The notes beneath the pieces are model-generated. The model ran no database searches. It was not told the origin of the DNA and worked only from the letters and a program-made list of their open reading frames with translations. Made by a program: the position numbers and the translations under genes. A stretch of DNA of 24,905 bases from CAYFYJ01 sp964347415 (lineage in GTDB: Archaea > Aenigmatarchaeota > Aenigmatarchaeia > CG10238-14), in NCBI GenBank assembly GCA_964347415.1, contig CAYFYJ010000013.1:1-24905 (forward strand), written 5' to 3'. This document shows, piece by piece, positions 8,294 through 14,781 of the stretch; positions within the stretch are counted from its first letter, which is position 1, and each line of letters opens with the position of its first letter.

Positions 8294-8332
8294 TTCTTAT
8301 TCTAGAAAGGTACTTTTTTATTAACCCAATCC

Positions 8333-8363
8333 AAATAATAATCATGAGTAAAGGTATAGCAAT
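8333..8363 (+). repeat. 31-base exact repeat, copy A (pilin-like copy 1 start)
   Basis: Eleven bases before the ATG (AAATAATAATC) plus the first 20 coding bases are identical to positions 9080-9110. The match ends on both sides at once. Because it reaches into non-coding DNA, it reflects duplication or gene conversion rather than protein conservation alone. Confidence 0.85.
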
Positions 8364-8676
8364 CCGGACAATTCTTCTTTTACTTGTAGGTATCCTTATC
8401 GCTGGTATCTTAATTTATTTCGTTTACAGTTATACTACTGGTTCAGCCAGTTTAAGCACCACAGATTGCCTGTCGAAAGTAACAAGCTGGTGCACAAGTT
8501 GTATGGTTTCAAACTGGGCAAATGGTTTTAATACAATCAATAGTGGCGATGATATCGAAACATGCATTGATAGTTATTTTGGTACGGGCTGGGAGGCAAC
8601 AGGTGGTGATTGTTATGATGAGGGTGGCGGTGGTACAGACAGGACCAAAGATTTTTGCTCAGATTTCGTTAGTTAA
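8344..8676 (+). CDS. Pilin-like Cys-rich small protein, copy 1
   Basis: 110 residues, first of five tandem paralogues. The start MSKG-IAIRTILLLLVGILIAGILIYFVYS is a very short positive leader, a glycine, and then an uninterrupted hydrophobic helix, like archaeal type IV pilin (class III signal) precursors. A prepilin peptidase would cut after the glycine. The exposed part has the family motif C-x7-C-T-x-C and three further cysteines, consistent with three disulfides. It lacks the C-x3-G-V ending of the other copies (FCSDFVS instead). The acidic glutamate expected near +5 of typical pilins is absent (arginine at +4). N-terminal DNA is nearly identical to copy 2, pointing to a recent duplication. 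Confidence 0.7.
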   Translation: MSKGIAIRTILLLLVGILIAGILIYFVYSYTTGSASLSTTDCLSKVTSWCTSCMVSNWANGFNTINSGDDIETCIDSYFGTGWEATGGDCYDEGGGGTDRTKDFCSDFVS

Positions 8677-8707
8677 AAATATATGTTAAAAAAAGGAATG
8701 TATTGAT

Positions 8708-9028
8708 ATGAGTAAAGGAATAGCAATTCAAACGATTCTTCTTTTACTTGTAGGTATCCTTGTCATTGGTATTTTGATCTATTTAGTCTACAGTTATACT
8801 ACTGGTTCAAGCAGTTTAAGCGTCACAGATTGTAGGGCTGAGCTAACCACTATTTGTACTGTGTGCTCTTTACGAGAGTGGGCAGCTACAGCTACTTTAA
8901 CTACTGGTAATCAAAATGTAATAAATACATGTAGGAATTTTGATGATTTTAGTGCATTTCCTTCAAGTCCAGCAAACTGTGGGGTTGCAGCTTTTAGAAC
9001 TGGTTGTAATCGTACAGGAGTCATATAA
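8708..9028 (+). CDS. Pilin-like Cys-rich small protein, copy 2
   Basis: 106 residues. The N-terminus MSKGIAIQTILLLLVGILVI and following GILIYLVYSYTTGSSSLS are almost identical to copy 1 at protein and DNA level. The C-terminal two thirds diverge but keep the C-x7-C-T-x-C motif, a middle CRNFDDFSAF segment and the terminal C-x3-G-V. A conserved anchor with a variable head suggests subunits that assemble together or present different surfaces. It lies 31 bases after copy 1, in the same orientation, so co-transcription is likely. Confidence 0.7.
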   Translation: MSKGIAIQTILLLLVGILVIGILIYLVYSYTTGSSSLSVTDCRAELTTICTVCSLREWAATATLTTGNQNVINTCRNFDDFSAFPSSPANCGVAAFRTGCNRTGVI

Positions 9029-9047
9029 AAGATTGAAAGGATCAACA

Positions 9048-9061
9048 TCGTTTATATAATC
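9048..9061 (+). promoter_or_regulatory. TATA-like box upstream of pilin-like copy 3
   Basis: CGTTTATATAATCT lies about 30-40 bases before ATG 9091 in the 62-base gap after copy 2. Copy 3 may therefore start a second transcript in the cluster. Confidence 0.35.
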
Positions 9062-9079
9062 TTTTTATCAAGGGGTTCT

Positions 9080-9110
9080 AAATAATAATCATGAGTAAAG
9101 GTATAGCAAT
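9080..9110 (+). repeat. 31-base exact repeat, copy B (pilin-like copy 3 start)
   Basis: Identical to 8333-8363. Copy 2, which lies between and is closest to copy 1 in its coding N-terminus, does not share the AAATAATAATC leader. Exchange between copies 1 and 3 is therefore likely. Confidence 0.85.
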
Positions 9111-9399
9111 TAGAACAGTAATGTTACTATTGGTTGGTATAGTGGTGATAGGAATTTTGAGTTATTTGTTATATCGTTACTATTTCACAACTGCGGGGCA
9201 AATGTCTACCCATGAGTGTCGTGTTAGACTTACAGAAGTTTGCACACAATGCGTCCTTAGTGGTTTTGTTGAAATTGATATAGGTAGTACACTAACAACT
9301 GAATGTGGTCAATACGATGAGTTTTCTGGATGGGCTGGCATCACTAGGTGTGATAATACTACTACAAGAGACCTTTGTAAATTGATTGGAGTTACATGA
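9091..9399 (+). CDS. Pilin-like Cys-rich small protein, copy 3
   Basis: 102 residues: MSKGIAIRTVMLLLVGIVVI followed by a hydrophobic helix, then C-x7-C-T-x-C (CRVRLTEVCTQC), a CGQYDEFSGW segment and the terminal C-x3-G-V-T. The 11 bases before the ATG and the first 20 coding bases are identical to copy 1 (see the repeat entry). The stop overlaps the region just before copy 4, so copies 3 to 5 form a tight operon. Confidence 0.7.
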   Translation: MSKGIAIRTVMLLLVGIVVIGILSYLLYRYYFTTAGQMSTHECRVRLTEVCTQCVLSGFVEIDIGSTLTTECGQYDEFSGWAGITRCDNTTTRDLCKLIGVT

Positions 9400-9408
9400 G
9401 TGAATTTT

Positions 9409-9735
9409 ATGGAAAATAAAGGCATCGCGATTAATACAATACTGTTACTTGTTGTAGGGACTATAACAGTCGTGGTCATTGTCTATTTAGTTTACCATGT
9501 TACGACTACACCTGTTTTGTCTATGCAAGAGTGCAAAAGAACGATAATACAATATTGTACTTTGTGTGCAAATCTTGATTTTGGTAACCTGTATGGAACA
9601 CCTCAAAAAGTGGTAGAGTGTGGTCAAAAATATTCTGAATTCAGTACTTGGATCGATAATGCTGGCGGTAATTGCCGGGATGGACCGGCAACAGGAGAGA
9701 CTGAAAGGGAGTGTAAAGCATTAGGTGTTGGGTGA
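9409..9735 (+). CDS. Pilin-like Cys-rich small protein, copy 4
   Basis: 108 residues: MENKG-IAINTILLLVVGTITVVVIVYLVYHV, C-x7-C-T-x-C (CKRTIIQYCTLC), a CGQKYSEFSTW segment like copy 3, and the terminal C-x3-G-V-G. ATG 9409 gives a compact leader of the same size as the other copies. A GTG at 9400, immediately after the copy 3 stop, would add MNF. The conserved aromatic-acidic-phenylalanine segment between the third and fourth cysteines is shared with copies 2 and 3. Confidence 0.7.
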   Translation: MENKGIAINTILLLVVGTITVVVIVYLVYHVTTTPVLSMQECKRTIIQYCTLCANLDFGNLYGTPQKVVECGQKYSEFSTWIDNAGGNCRDGPATGETERECKALGVG

Positions 9736-9736
9736 T

Positions 9737-10117
9737 ATGATCAATAAAGGGATAGCAACAGAAACCATCCTTCTCATACTTGTTGCAGTTATAGTGCTGG
9801 TTGTCATAGTTCTTTTGATTTATACTACTACTACTGATTCGAATTTGACATCAACAGCTTGCATGGGTAAAGTTGTTGACTGGTGTACAAGATGTAAACT
9901 GAAGGGCCCTTCGGCTTGGAAAAAACAAGACTGTGATAATAATGATCTTGCTAAATGCTCATGTCTAAGCACAGGAACTAATTGGGATCTATGGGTTAGT
10001 AAATGTGTTGATGATCCAAGCCTAGGTGAATTTGCTCATTGGAACTTTGACCCAGTTGCGATAGCTGTTTATGAAGATGATGTAGTCCAGTATTGCCCAA
10101 GAGTCGGAGTGGAGTGA
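9737..10117 (+). CDS. Pilin-like Cys-rich small protein, copy 5
   Basis: 126 residues, the longest and most divergent copy. The N-terminus MINKG-IATETILLILVAVIVLVVIVLLIY has a glutamate at +4 after the glycine, so it looks most like a normal archaeal class III pilin signal. It keeps C-x7-C-T-x-C (CMGKVVDWCTRC) and the terminal C-x3-G-V-E but has extra cysteines (CDNNDLAKCSC). ATG 9737 lies just past the copy 4 stop; AGGTG at 9723-9727 is a plausible Shine-Dalgarno. An upstream TTG at 9725 would only add four residues. Confidence 0.7.
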   Translation: MINKGIATETILLILVAVIVLVVIVLLIYTTTTDSNLTSTACMGKVVDWCTRCKLKGPSAWKKQDCDNNDLAKCSCLSTGTNWDLWVSKCVDDPSLGEFAHWNFDPVAIAVYEDDVVQYCPRVGVE

Positions 10118-10128
10118 GATTTCATAAC

Positions 10129-10138
10129 TTTTTAAAAC
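10129..10138 (+). promoter_or_regulatory. TATA-like box of the agmatinase-family gene
   Basis: TTTTTAAAAC lies about 25 bases before ATG 10158, a standard spacing for a leaderless archaeal message. Confidence 0.4.
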
Positions 10139-10157
10139 CTATTAATTATTAAATATT

Positions 10158-11027
10158 ATGCCATTTAAATTCATCTGTGATATATTCACCCCTGAAGAGG
10201 CTGATATAATAGTTTTTGGGGTCCCTATTGGTACGAATTCTAAGAAAGTTTTGACTTCCTTAAGAAAAGTGAGTGACTTTGTTGAGACTTTTGATTTAGA
10301 TAAAAAAAGGAATATTTTTGACAATGTAAAAACAGCTGATACTGGAGACCTGAAATTAAAAAAACTGGATGAAATTACAGAAAAGTGTGAAGAAATTTTA
10401 AAACTAGGGAAAATACCTTTGATGTTAACAAGGGGGCATTTGGCCTCATTGTTTTCTTTGAAAGCCTTTTCTGAAGATGTGAAAGTTATAGTTTTTGATG
10501 CCCATGCCGATCTAAAGAATAGATATGAACACCCGATGATGACTTCCTACTATAAATCAATAATAAAGGATAAAAAAACGTTGTTTAAGTTCAACGGAGC
10601 TACTTGGTTAAGAAGGTTCTGCGAATCGAGAAAGAATGAAGTGGGTTTATTGGGTGTGAGATCCTGTGACGAGTTTGAATTCGATTACATGAAAAAAAGG
10701 AATATCTTATCCTTTACGCCAACTCAGATAAGAAAAAATATGGATGATGTCAGAGAAAAATTGAACGGTTTCTTGGATGGAAGTAAATTCTATGTGAGTT
10801 TTGATGTAGATGTCTTTGACCCTTCAATAGCTCCTGCAGTCGAATACTTAGAGCCGAACGGTATGTTTTTCCATGAATTTGTTGATTTAATCGAGCCTTT
10901 TAAAAAAGGTGAATTAGCGGGTTTGGATTTAAACTGTCAAAAGTACTTGCCAGGCAATCAAACGACAGACTTTTTAGCGACTAAAACCATAATAGAGATA
11001 TTAAGTTATTTCCAGAAATCAAAGTAA
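10158..11027 (+). CDS. Arginase/agmatinase-family (ureohydrolase) enzyme
   Basis: 289 residues, full length for the family. The binuclear manganese site is present: His94 in TRGH (position of GGDH), Asp114-x-His116-x-Asp118 in FDAHAD, and Asp216-x-Asp218 in SFDVDVFDPSIAPA. His125 (EHPMM) is at the place of the catalytic histidine. Such enzymes hydrolyse guanidino groups to urea; agmatinase (agmatine to putrescine) is the commonest archaeal role. Two departures are visible: the first glycine of GGDH-S is replaced (TRGHLAS), and the usual D-x-x-E-V-N-P near the C-terminus reads DLNCQKYLPG without the glutamate. Substrate is therefore uncertain. The next gene starts 4 bases after its stop. Confidence 0.8.
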   Translation: MPFKFICDIFTPEEADIIVFGVPIGTNSKKVLTSLRKVSDFVETFDLDKKRNIFDNVKTADTGDLKLKKLDEITEKCEEILKLGKIPLMLTRGHLASLFSLKAFSEDVKVIVFDAHADLKNRYEHPMMTSYYKSIIKDKKTLFKFNGATWLRRFCESRKNEVGLLGVRSCDEFEFDYMKKRNILSFTPTQIRKNMDDVREKLNGFLDGSKFYVSFDVDVFDPSIAPAVEYLEPNGMFFHEFVDLIEPFKKGELAGLDLNCQKYLPGNQTTDFLATKTIIEILSYFQKSK

Positions 11028-11031
11028 TGAT

Positions 11032-11601
11032 ATGAAGAGAAAGGAAACAGGGAAATTTGAGATAAGCAGAGACGAATGGATTGTAATAGGTTCTGTGTTA
11101 GCATTTGCCTTTGTTTGGATAATATTCATAACACCTATGATGATGCATTCTGATTGGTTTGCGAATCTGATACCCCCAATTAAATATATGATATACCATG
11201 TCGGCCACATAATACTAACTTTTATTGTATTCGGGACGCCCACAGGATTTACTCTTAATAAAAAAGTTCATTTCTGGGGAATTATAAGGGGGGGTGTATT
11301 TTCATGGCTATGTATCAGTTTTATAATAGACATATGGATTGCCCCCTTTTCTATAAATCCAGAAGGAATTTTTATAATAAAAGAGGGTGAAACCCTAATA
11401 GGGGCAGCTGTTGATTATATGGTGGGTTGGTCTTATTCTAAGATTATGCCGGGCATTGAAAGTGTTTTTGTGACTATTCCATACTGGAGGGCATTCTCGA
11501 TGCTATTCATTCTAACTTATTTTTTTACACCCATAATAGCTGCTTTTTTAATGGCTCTAGTACTAAAACCAAAAATATTCAAGAACTTGATGGTAAGATG
11601 A
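11032..11601 (+). CDS. Multi-pass membrane protein, unknown
   Basis: 189 residues with about four hydrophobic segments (IVIGSVLAFAFVWIIFITPM; MIYHVGHIILTFIVFG; GGVFSWLCISFIIDIWIAPF; AFSMLFILTYFFTPIIAAFL) and a basic N-terminus. Histidines in and next to the second helix (YHVGH) are notable but I recognise no family. It follows the agmatinase-like gene by 4 bases, so the two are probably co-transcribed. A role as a transporter or partner of that enzyme would be speculation. Confidence 0.55.
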   Translation: MKRKETGKFEISRDEWIVIGSVLAFAFVWIIFITPMMMHSDWFANLIPPIKYMIYHVGHIILTFIVFGTPTGFTLNKKVHFWGIIRGGVFSWLCISFIIDIWIAPFSINPEGIFIIKEGETLIGAAVDYMVGWSYSKIMPGIESVFVTIPYWRAFSMLFILTYFFTPIIAAFLMALVLKPKIFKNLMVR

Positions 11602-11657
11602 GTCCCAGGTATAAAATTTTAAATAGATATTAACCTATACTATACACATTCGATTTT

Positions 11658-11960
11658 ATGTTACGTAGATTAGTTTTAGACGTCTTAAAACCGCATAATC
11701 CATCGATTCTTGATCTGTCGAGTAAGTTGAGTAAGGTTAAAGGTGTTGATGGTGTCAACATAATAACTATTGAAATAGATAAAGAAGTCGAGAACGTGAA
11801 AATAGTTTTAGAAGGCGCGGGTATTAATTTCAACAAGGTAAAAAAAATTCTGGAAGATTCTGGCGGTGCTATACATTCCATAGATGAAGTTGCAGCCGGT
11901 AATAAAATCATCGAAGAAGTTGAAACACCTCAAGATCACTATAAATCTTATTTGAGATGA
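11658..11960 (+). CDS. DUF211 family protein
   Basis: 100 residues, the usual length. MLRRLVLDVLKPHNPSILDL, followed by a VKGVDGVNIITIEIDKEVENVKI strand pair and IEDSGG-A-IHSIDEVAAG, is typical of DUF211, a small ferredoxin-like-fold archaeal family of unknown function. The following VIT1-like gene begins 8 bases after the stop. DUF211 with a VIT1/DUF125-type membrane protein is, as I recall, a recurring archaeal pair, which suggests a link to metal-ion transport. Confidence 0.85.
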   Translation: MLRRLVLDVLKPHNPSILDLSSKLSKVKGVDGVNIITIEIDKEVENVKIVLEGAGINFNKVKKILEDSGGAIHSIDEVAAGNKIIEEVETPQDHYKSYLR

Positions 11961-11968
11961 ACTAGTTC

Positions 11969-12559
11969 ATGCCGAAATTCTTGGATAGAATTAGAAATTA
12001 TTTTAAGATTAGTAACGTCGCACCCATCAGTAGAAGATGTTTTGTTAAGAATGGTTTTGATGGGGCCATGACAGCTCTCGGTATTATTATAGGTGCTTAT
12101 ATATCTGGTGCCACTAATCCATTATGGATAATTTCTGCTGGTATAAGTGTATCTATCGCTATGGGTTTATCTGGGTTCTTTGGGGCATATATTACTGAAG
12201 AGAGTGAAAGATCAATAACTTTGAATAATCTCGAAAAATCAATGCTAAAAAAACTTGACAAATCGGTAATAGGTAGGGCAAAAAAGGTTGCTACTCTTTG
12301 GGTCGCATTGATAGATGGAATGTCCCCATTCATTATAGCAATGATATCATTAATTCCGTTCATACTATCTGTATTCAATCTTCTCCCTTTTTTATACGCG
12401 TTTTATTCTTCCATAGGAATAATTCTTATCGTACTGTTTTTGCTCGGGGCATATTTAGGCAAGGTATCGAAAAAGAGCATTATAATATCTGGACTCAAGA
12501 TGCTTTTAGCTGGATTATTGTTGACTATACTTTCGTTCGTCTTTAAAATAGCGGTTTAA
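11969..12559 (+). CDS. VIT1/CCC1-like (DUF125) membrane protein
   Basis: 196 residues with five hydrophobic segments. The arrangement F-V-K-N-G-F-DGAMTALGIIIGAYISGA resembles the VDG-x-x-x-LG signature of VIT1/CCC1 iron-manganese transporters. GLSGFFGAYITEESERS and ALIDGMSPFIIAMISLIPFI match the shorter archaeal branch. These proteins move Fe(II) or Mn(II) out of the cytoplasm in eukaryotes; the archaeal substrate is not established. The Glu/Ser-rich stretch after the second helix (EESERSITLNNLEKS) sits where VIT1 has its cytoplasmic metal-binding domain but is much shorter. Its end overlaps the convergent DUF192 gene by 4 bases. Confidence 0.75.
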   Translation: MPKFLDRIRNYFKISNVAPISRRCFVKNGFDGAMTALGIIIGAYISGATNPLWIISAGISVSIAMGLSGFFGAYITEESERSITLNNLEKSMLKKLDKSVIGRAKKVATLWVALIDGMSPFIIAMISLIPFILSVFNLLPFLYAFYSSIGIILIVLFLLGAYLGKVSKKSIIISGLKMLLAGLLLTILSFVFKIAV

Positions 12560-13002
12560 GAGGGTAAAACGAACTCTAAAGTTGTTCCAATTGTCATCTC
12601 GTGTTTTTCTGTAAAGTTTGCGTTGACTTCTAAAACGTACATAACTTTTTCTTTTGGCTTATAAGTCGAGCAACTCAGTCCACAGGGCTGAGCATTTTTA
12701 ACTATATCGATTATTTTCTTATCTTTGTTGATGAAAATGATGTCGATTGGAAAACTCATGTTCATCATCCAGAAACTATGGTAATCTTCATCATTGAAAA
12801 CAAACAGCATGCCTTCCTTCTCCGGAAGAGTTTTTCTGAACATCAATCCTTTCGCTCTATCCGTGAAAGTGTCTGCAATCTCTGCTCTTACTTCCGTATC
12901 TTTAATTTTTACAATCGCGTACTTTGTTGGAGATTTCTTGAAGTAAAGAACTATGATTAAGACTATTATTAGCCCAGATAGAATGCCTATTTCGAACTTC
13001 AT
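12556..13002 (-). CDS. DUF192 protein with N-terminal membrane anchor
   Basis: 148 residues. One N-terminal helix (IGILSGLIIVLIIVLYF) is followed by a DUF192 domain: AEIADTFTDRAKGLMFRKTL, GMLFVFNDEDYHSFWMMNMS, FPIDIIFINKDKKII and the C-terminal VLEVNANFTEKHEMTIG. DUF192 is a small all-beta exported domain found in bacteria and archaea with no settled function. The anchor and the Cys pair (AQPCGLSC) suggest an extracytoplasmic location. It is convergent with and slightly overlaps the VIT1-like gene. Confidence 0.85.
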   Translation of the reverse strand: MKFEIGILSGLIIVLIIVLYFKKSPTKYAIVKIKDTEVRAEIADTFTDRAKGLMFRKTLPEKEGMLFVFNDEDYHSFWMMNMSFPIDIIFINKDKKIIDIVKNAQPCGLSCSTYKPKEKVMYVLEVNANFTEKHEMTIGTTLEFVLPS

Positions 13003-13129
13003 TTATATCTTAATACGGATGGGAAATTAAATATTATTCCGCTTTTGATCTGGGTTAAGCGAATACCGTACAAAGGAGAAAAAAATCATAGACATATTTG
13101 TGTTTCTTGAAATAATTAAATAAGATTCT

Positions 13130-14239
13130 ATGATTCACCACGTAAACTTGTCATTATGTTTAATTTGTCATCATGAAGAACCTTATGAAGTTCTTAAAGA
13201 TGCTCAGGTTATCCATGAGGTTTCGATTAAGAGACGTGTTCCAATAACTTACGCCATCTCAGGGAAGGAGCTTAATGCGTTAGGCAGAAACAGAGATTGG
13301 ATAAGACACGAACTTGGGGTGGATTTAATAGGCGAGATGCAGAGCGATAATTATTTCATAAATCCTAGGTTGAGGAATAACGGCCCCTACAAATCAGAAT
13401 TATGCATGATGCCTTCGAATCATGCTATGTTGGTACAGCCTTGGAGTCAAGATATATGGAGTGAATATTTTAGAGAATTCATCGAAGAACAGATCAGATG
13501 GAGCCGAGACCGTGCAGAACAAGTCTTTCATAAAACCCCTGTCACGATACATCCACCCGATGGTGTATATGCTCCTGCAGTTGCGTACACTTTAAAGAAA
13601 CTTGGTCTGGATACAGTAATTGTTAGTGGTGAGTTCCTGGGTGAAAATAGGCATGCTAAAGGTGTTCTATATTGGGCATCGAATCTAAGACATCTTATGA
13701 GGACTAATGATATACAACCCCAATATCCTGCATTTTACCATGCGAGGGATTTTGTTAATACAATAGAAAATTATGGTCATAGACATGATGTAGGATTCGT
13801 AGTTACAAGTTGTGATATTGATGAATTCAATGGAATGAGAAATTTGAGTATCTATGATGGCATAGCAAGACTTTGTTGTATAGGTGATGAGACATATGAA
13901 CATCAGGGAGTCAGTATGGTGAATTGTAATGCGGCAGCACACTGGAACTTGTTCCAAGAACCCATTGAAAATGTATGGCCATGGAATAATGTCTATGCCC
14001 AAATCCGTGGGAATGGTAATCTTGATTGGATCGATCCTCATAGGAATGAAAAAATAGGTCGTCTTATTCAACTTGCGATCCAAAGACGCGATCAAGGATG
14101 GAATATACGTCAAGCAAAGAATCACATTCATACGGCATTAGACAGTGCGCTTAGGAACAGAGATTTTTGTTATGAGGGTTGGCTACCTGAATGTTTTGAT
14201 AATAATACAAATGAAGCAATGCGATTATTGCAAGGATGA
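13130..14239 (+). CDS. Possible GH57-like or deacetylase-like barrel protein
   Basis: 369 residues, no signal peptide. The order of short motifs resembles GH57/GH38 seven-stranded barrels and polysaccharide deacetylases: a hydrophobic strand ending in CHHEEPYEVL near the start; RRVPITYAISGKELNAL; a strand with LIGEMQSDN; SNHAMLVQPWS; and IHPPDGVYAPAVAYTLKKLG-LDTVIVSGE, a pattern like the P-x-x-G/A-Y...LK-x-x-G segment of GH57 enzymes. Charged and histidine residues cluster at these strand ends, as in a metal or sugar site. The C-terminal third (from about 270) is Trp/Asn-rich and unfamiliar. The fold call is tentative and the substrate unknown. It stands alone between promoters. Confidence 0.4.
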   Translation: MIHHVNLSLCLICHHEEPYEVLKDAQVIHEVSIKRRVPITYAISGKELNALGRNRDWIRHELGVDLIGEMQSDNYFINPRLRNNGPYKSELCMMPSNHAMLVQPWSQDIWSEYFREFIEEQIRWSRDRAEQVFHKTPVTIHPPDGVYAPAVAYTLKKLGLDTVIVSGEFLGENRHAKGVLYWASNLRHLMRTNDIQPQYPAFYHARDFVNTIENYGHRHDVGFVVTSCDIDEFNGMRNLSIYDGIARLCCIGDETYEHQGVSMVNCNAAAHWNLFQEPIENVWPWNNVYAQIRGNGNLDWIDPHRNEKIGRLIQLAIQRRDQGWNIRQAKNHIHTALDSALRNRDFCYEGWLPECFDNNTNEAMRLLQG

Positions 14240-14282
14240 ATGTATTTTTTGCGATCGATCTGTTGAATGATTTCTTCAAACC

Positions 14283-14298
14283 ATTTTTATTTATTAAA
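14283..14298 (+). promoter_or_regulatory. TATA-like box of the NadM operon
   Basis: TTTTTATTTATTAAAA lies about 20-30 bases before ATG 14314. No ribosome site is visible, so the transcript is probably leaderless. Confidence 0.35.
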
Positions 14299-14313
14299 AA
14301 TCAAAATTAACTC

Positions 14314-14781
14314 ATGAAAACAGCACTTTTTGTCGGTCGGTTTCAACCCTTCCATATCGGCCACCTAAAAGTCATAGAATGGATTCTAAAAAAATATGAC
14401 AAAGTCATAATAGTTATCGGCAGTTCTGACAAATCAAAGACAGATAACGACCCGTTTACTGCCGAAGAAAGAAAAAAGATGATAAGCAAAACATTGGGAA
14501 CTGAAAATATAGAAAAATATGAAATTATAGAAATACCAGACGTACACGATGATGGTGCTTGGGTGAAGTGTATTCTTGAAAAGGCAAAATTTGATACAGT
14601 CTTTTCGACAAACTCCTGGGTTAAGAGATGCTTTGAAATTTTTAACATCTCAGTGGAAAAACATCCAAAGTTCGGTAATATTTCCGCCAGTGGCATCAGA
14701 AAACGAATGAGAGAAGGAAAAGAATGGGAACACTTAGTCCCGAAAGACGTGGCGAAAATAATTAAAGGGCGAAAAATATGA
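14314..14781 (+). CDS. nadM: Nicotinamide-nucleotide adenylyltransferase (archaeal NadM type)
   Basis: 155 residues. It joins NMN (or nicotinate mononucleotide) to AMP from ATP, the last or near-last step of NAD synthesis. The nucleotidyltransferase motif GRFQPFHIGH is at residues 8-17, VIIVIGSSDKSKTDNDPFTAEER follows with the archaeal NMNAT pattern (GS-x-x-x-S-x-x-x-NPFT-x-x-ER), and ISASGIRKRM near 127-136 is the C-terminal IS-x-x-x-x-R signature. It is slightly shorter than the roughly 170-residue methanogen enzymes. Its stop overlaps the next ATG by 4 bases (ATGA), so the two genes are translationally coupled. Confidence 0.9.
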   Translation: MKTALFVGRFQPFHIGHLKVIEWILKKYDKVIIVIGSSDKSKTDNDPFTAEERKKMISKTLGTENIEKYEIIEIPDVHDDGAWVKCILEKAKFDTVFSTNSWVKRCFEIFNISVEKHPKFGNISASGIRKRMREGKEWEHLVPKDVAKIIKGRKI

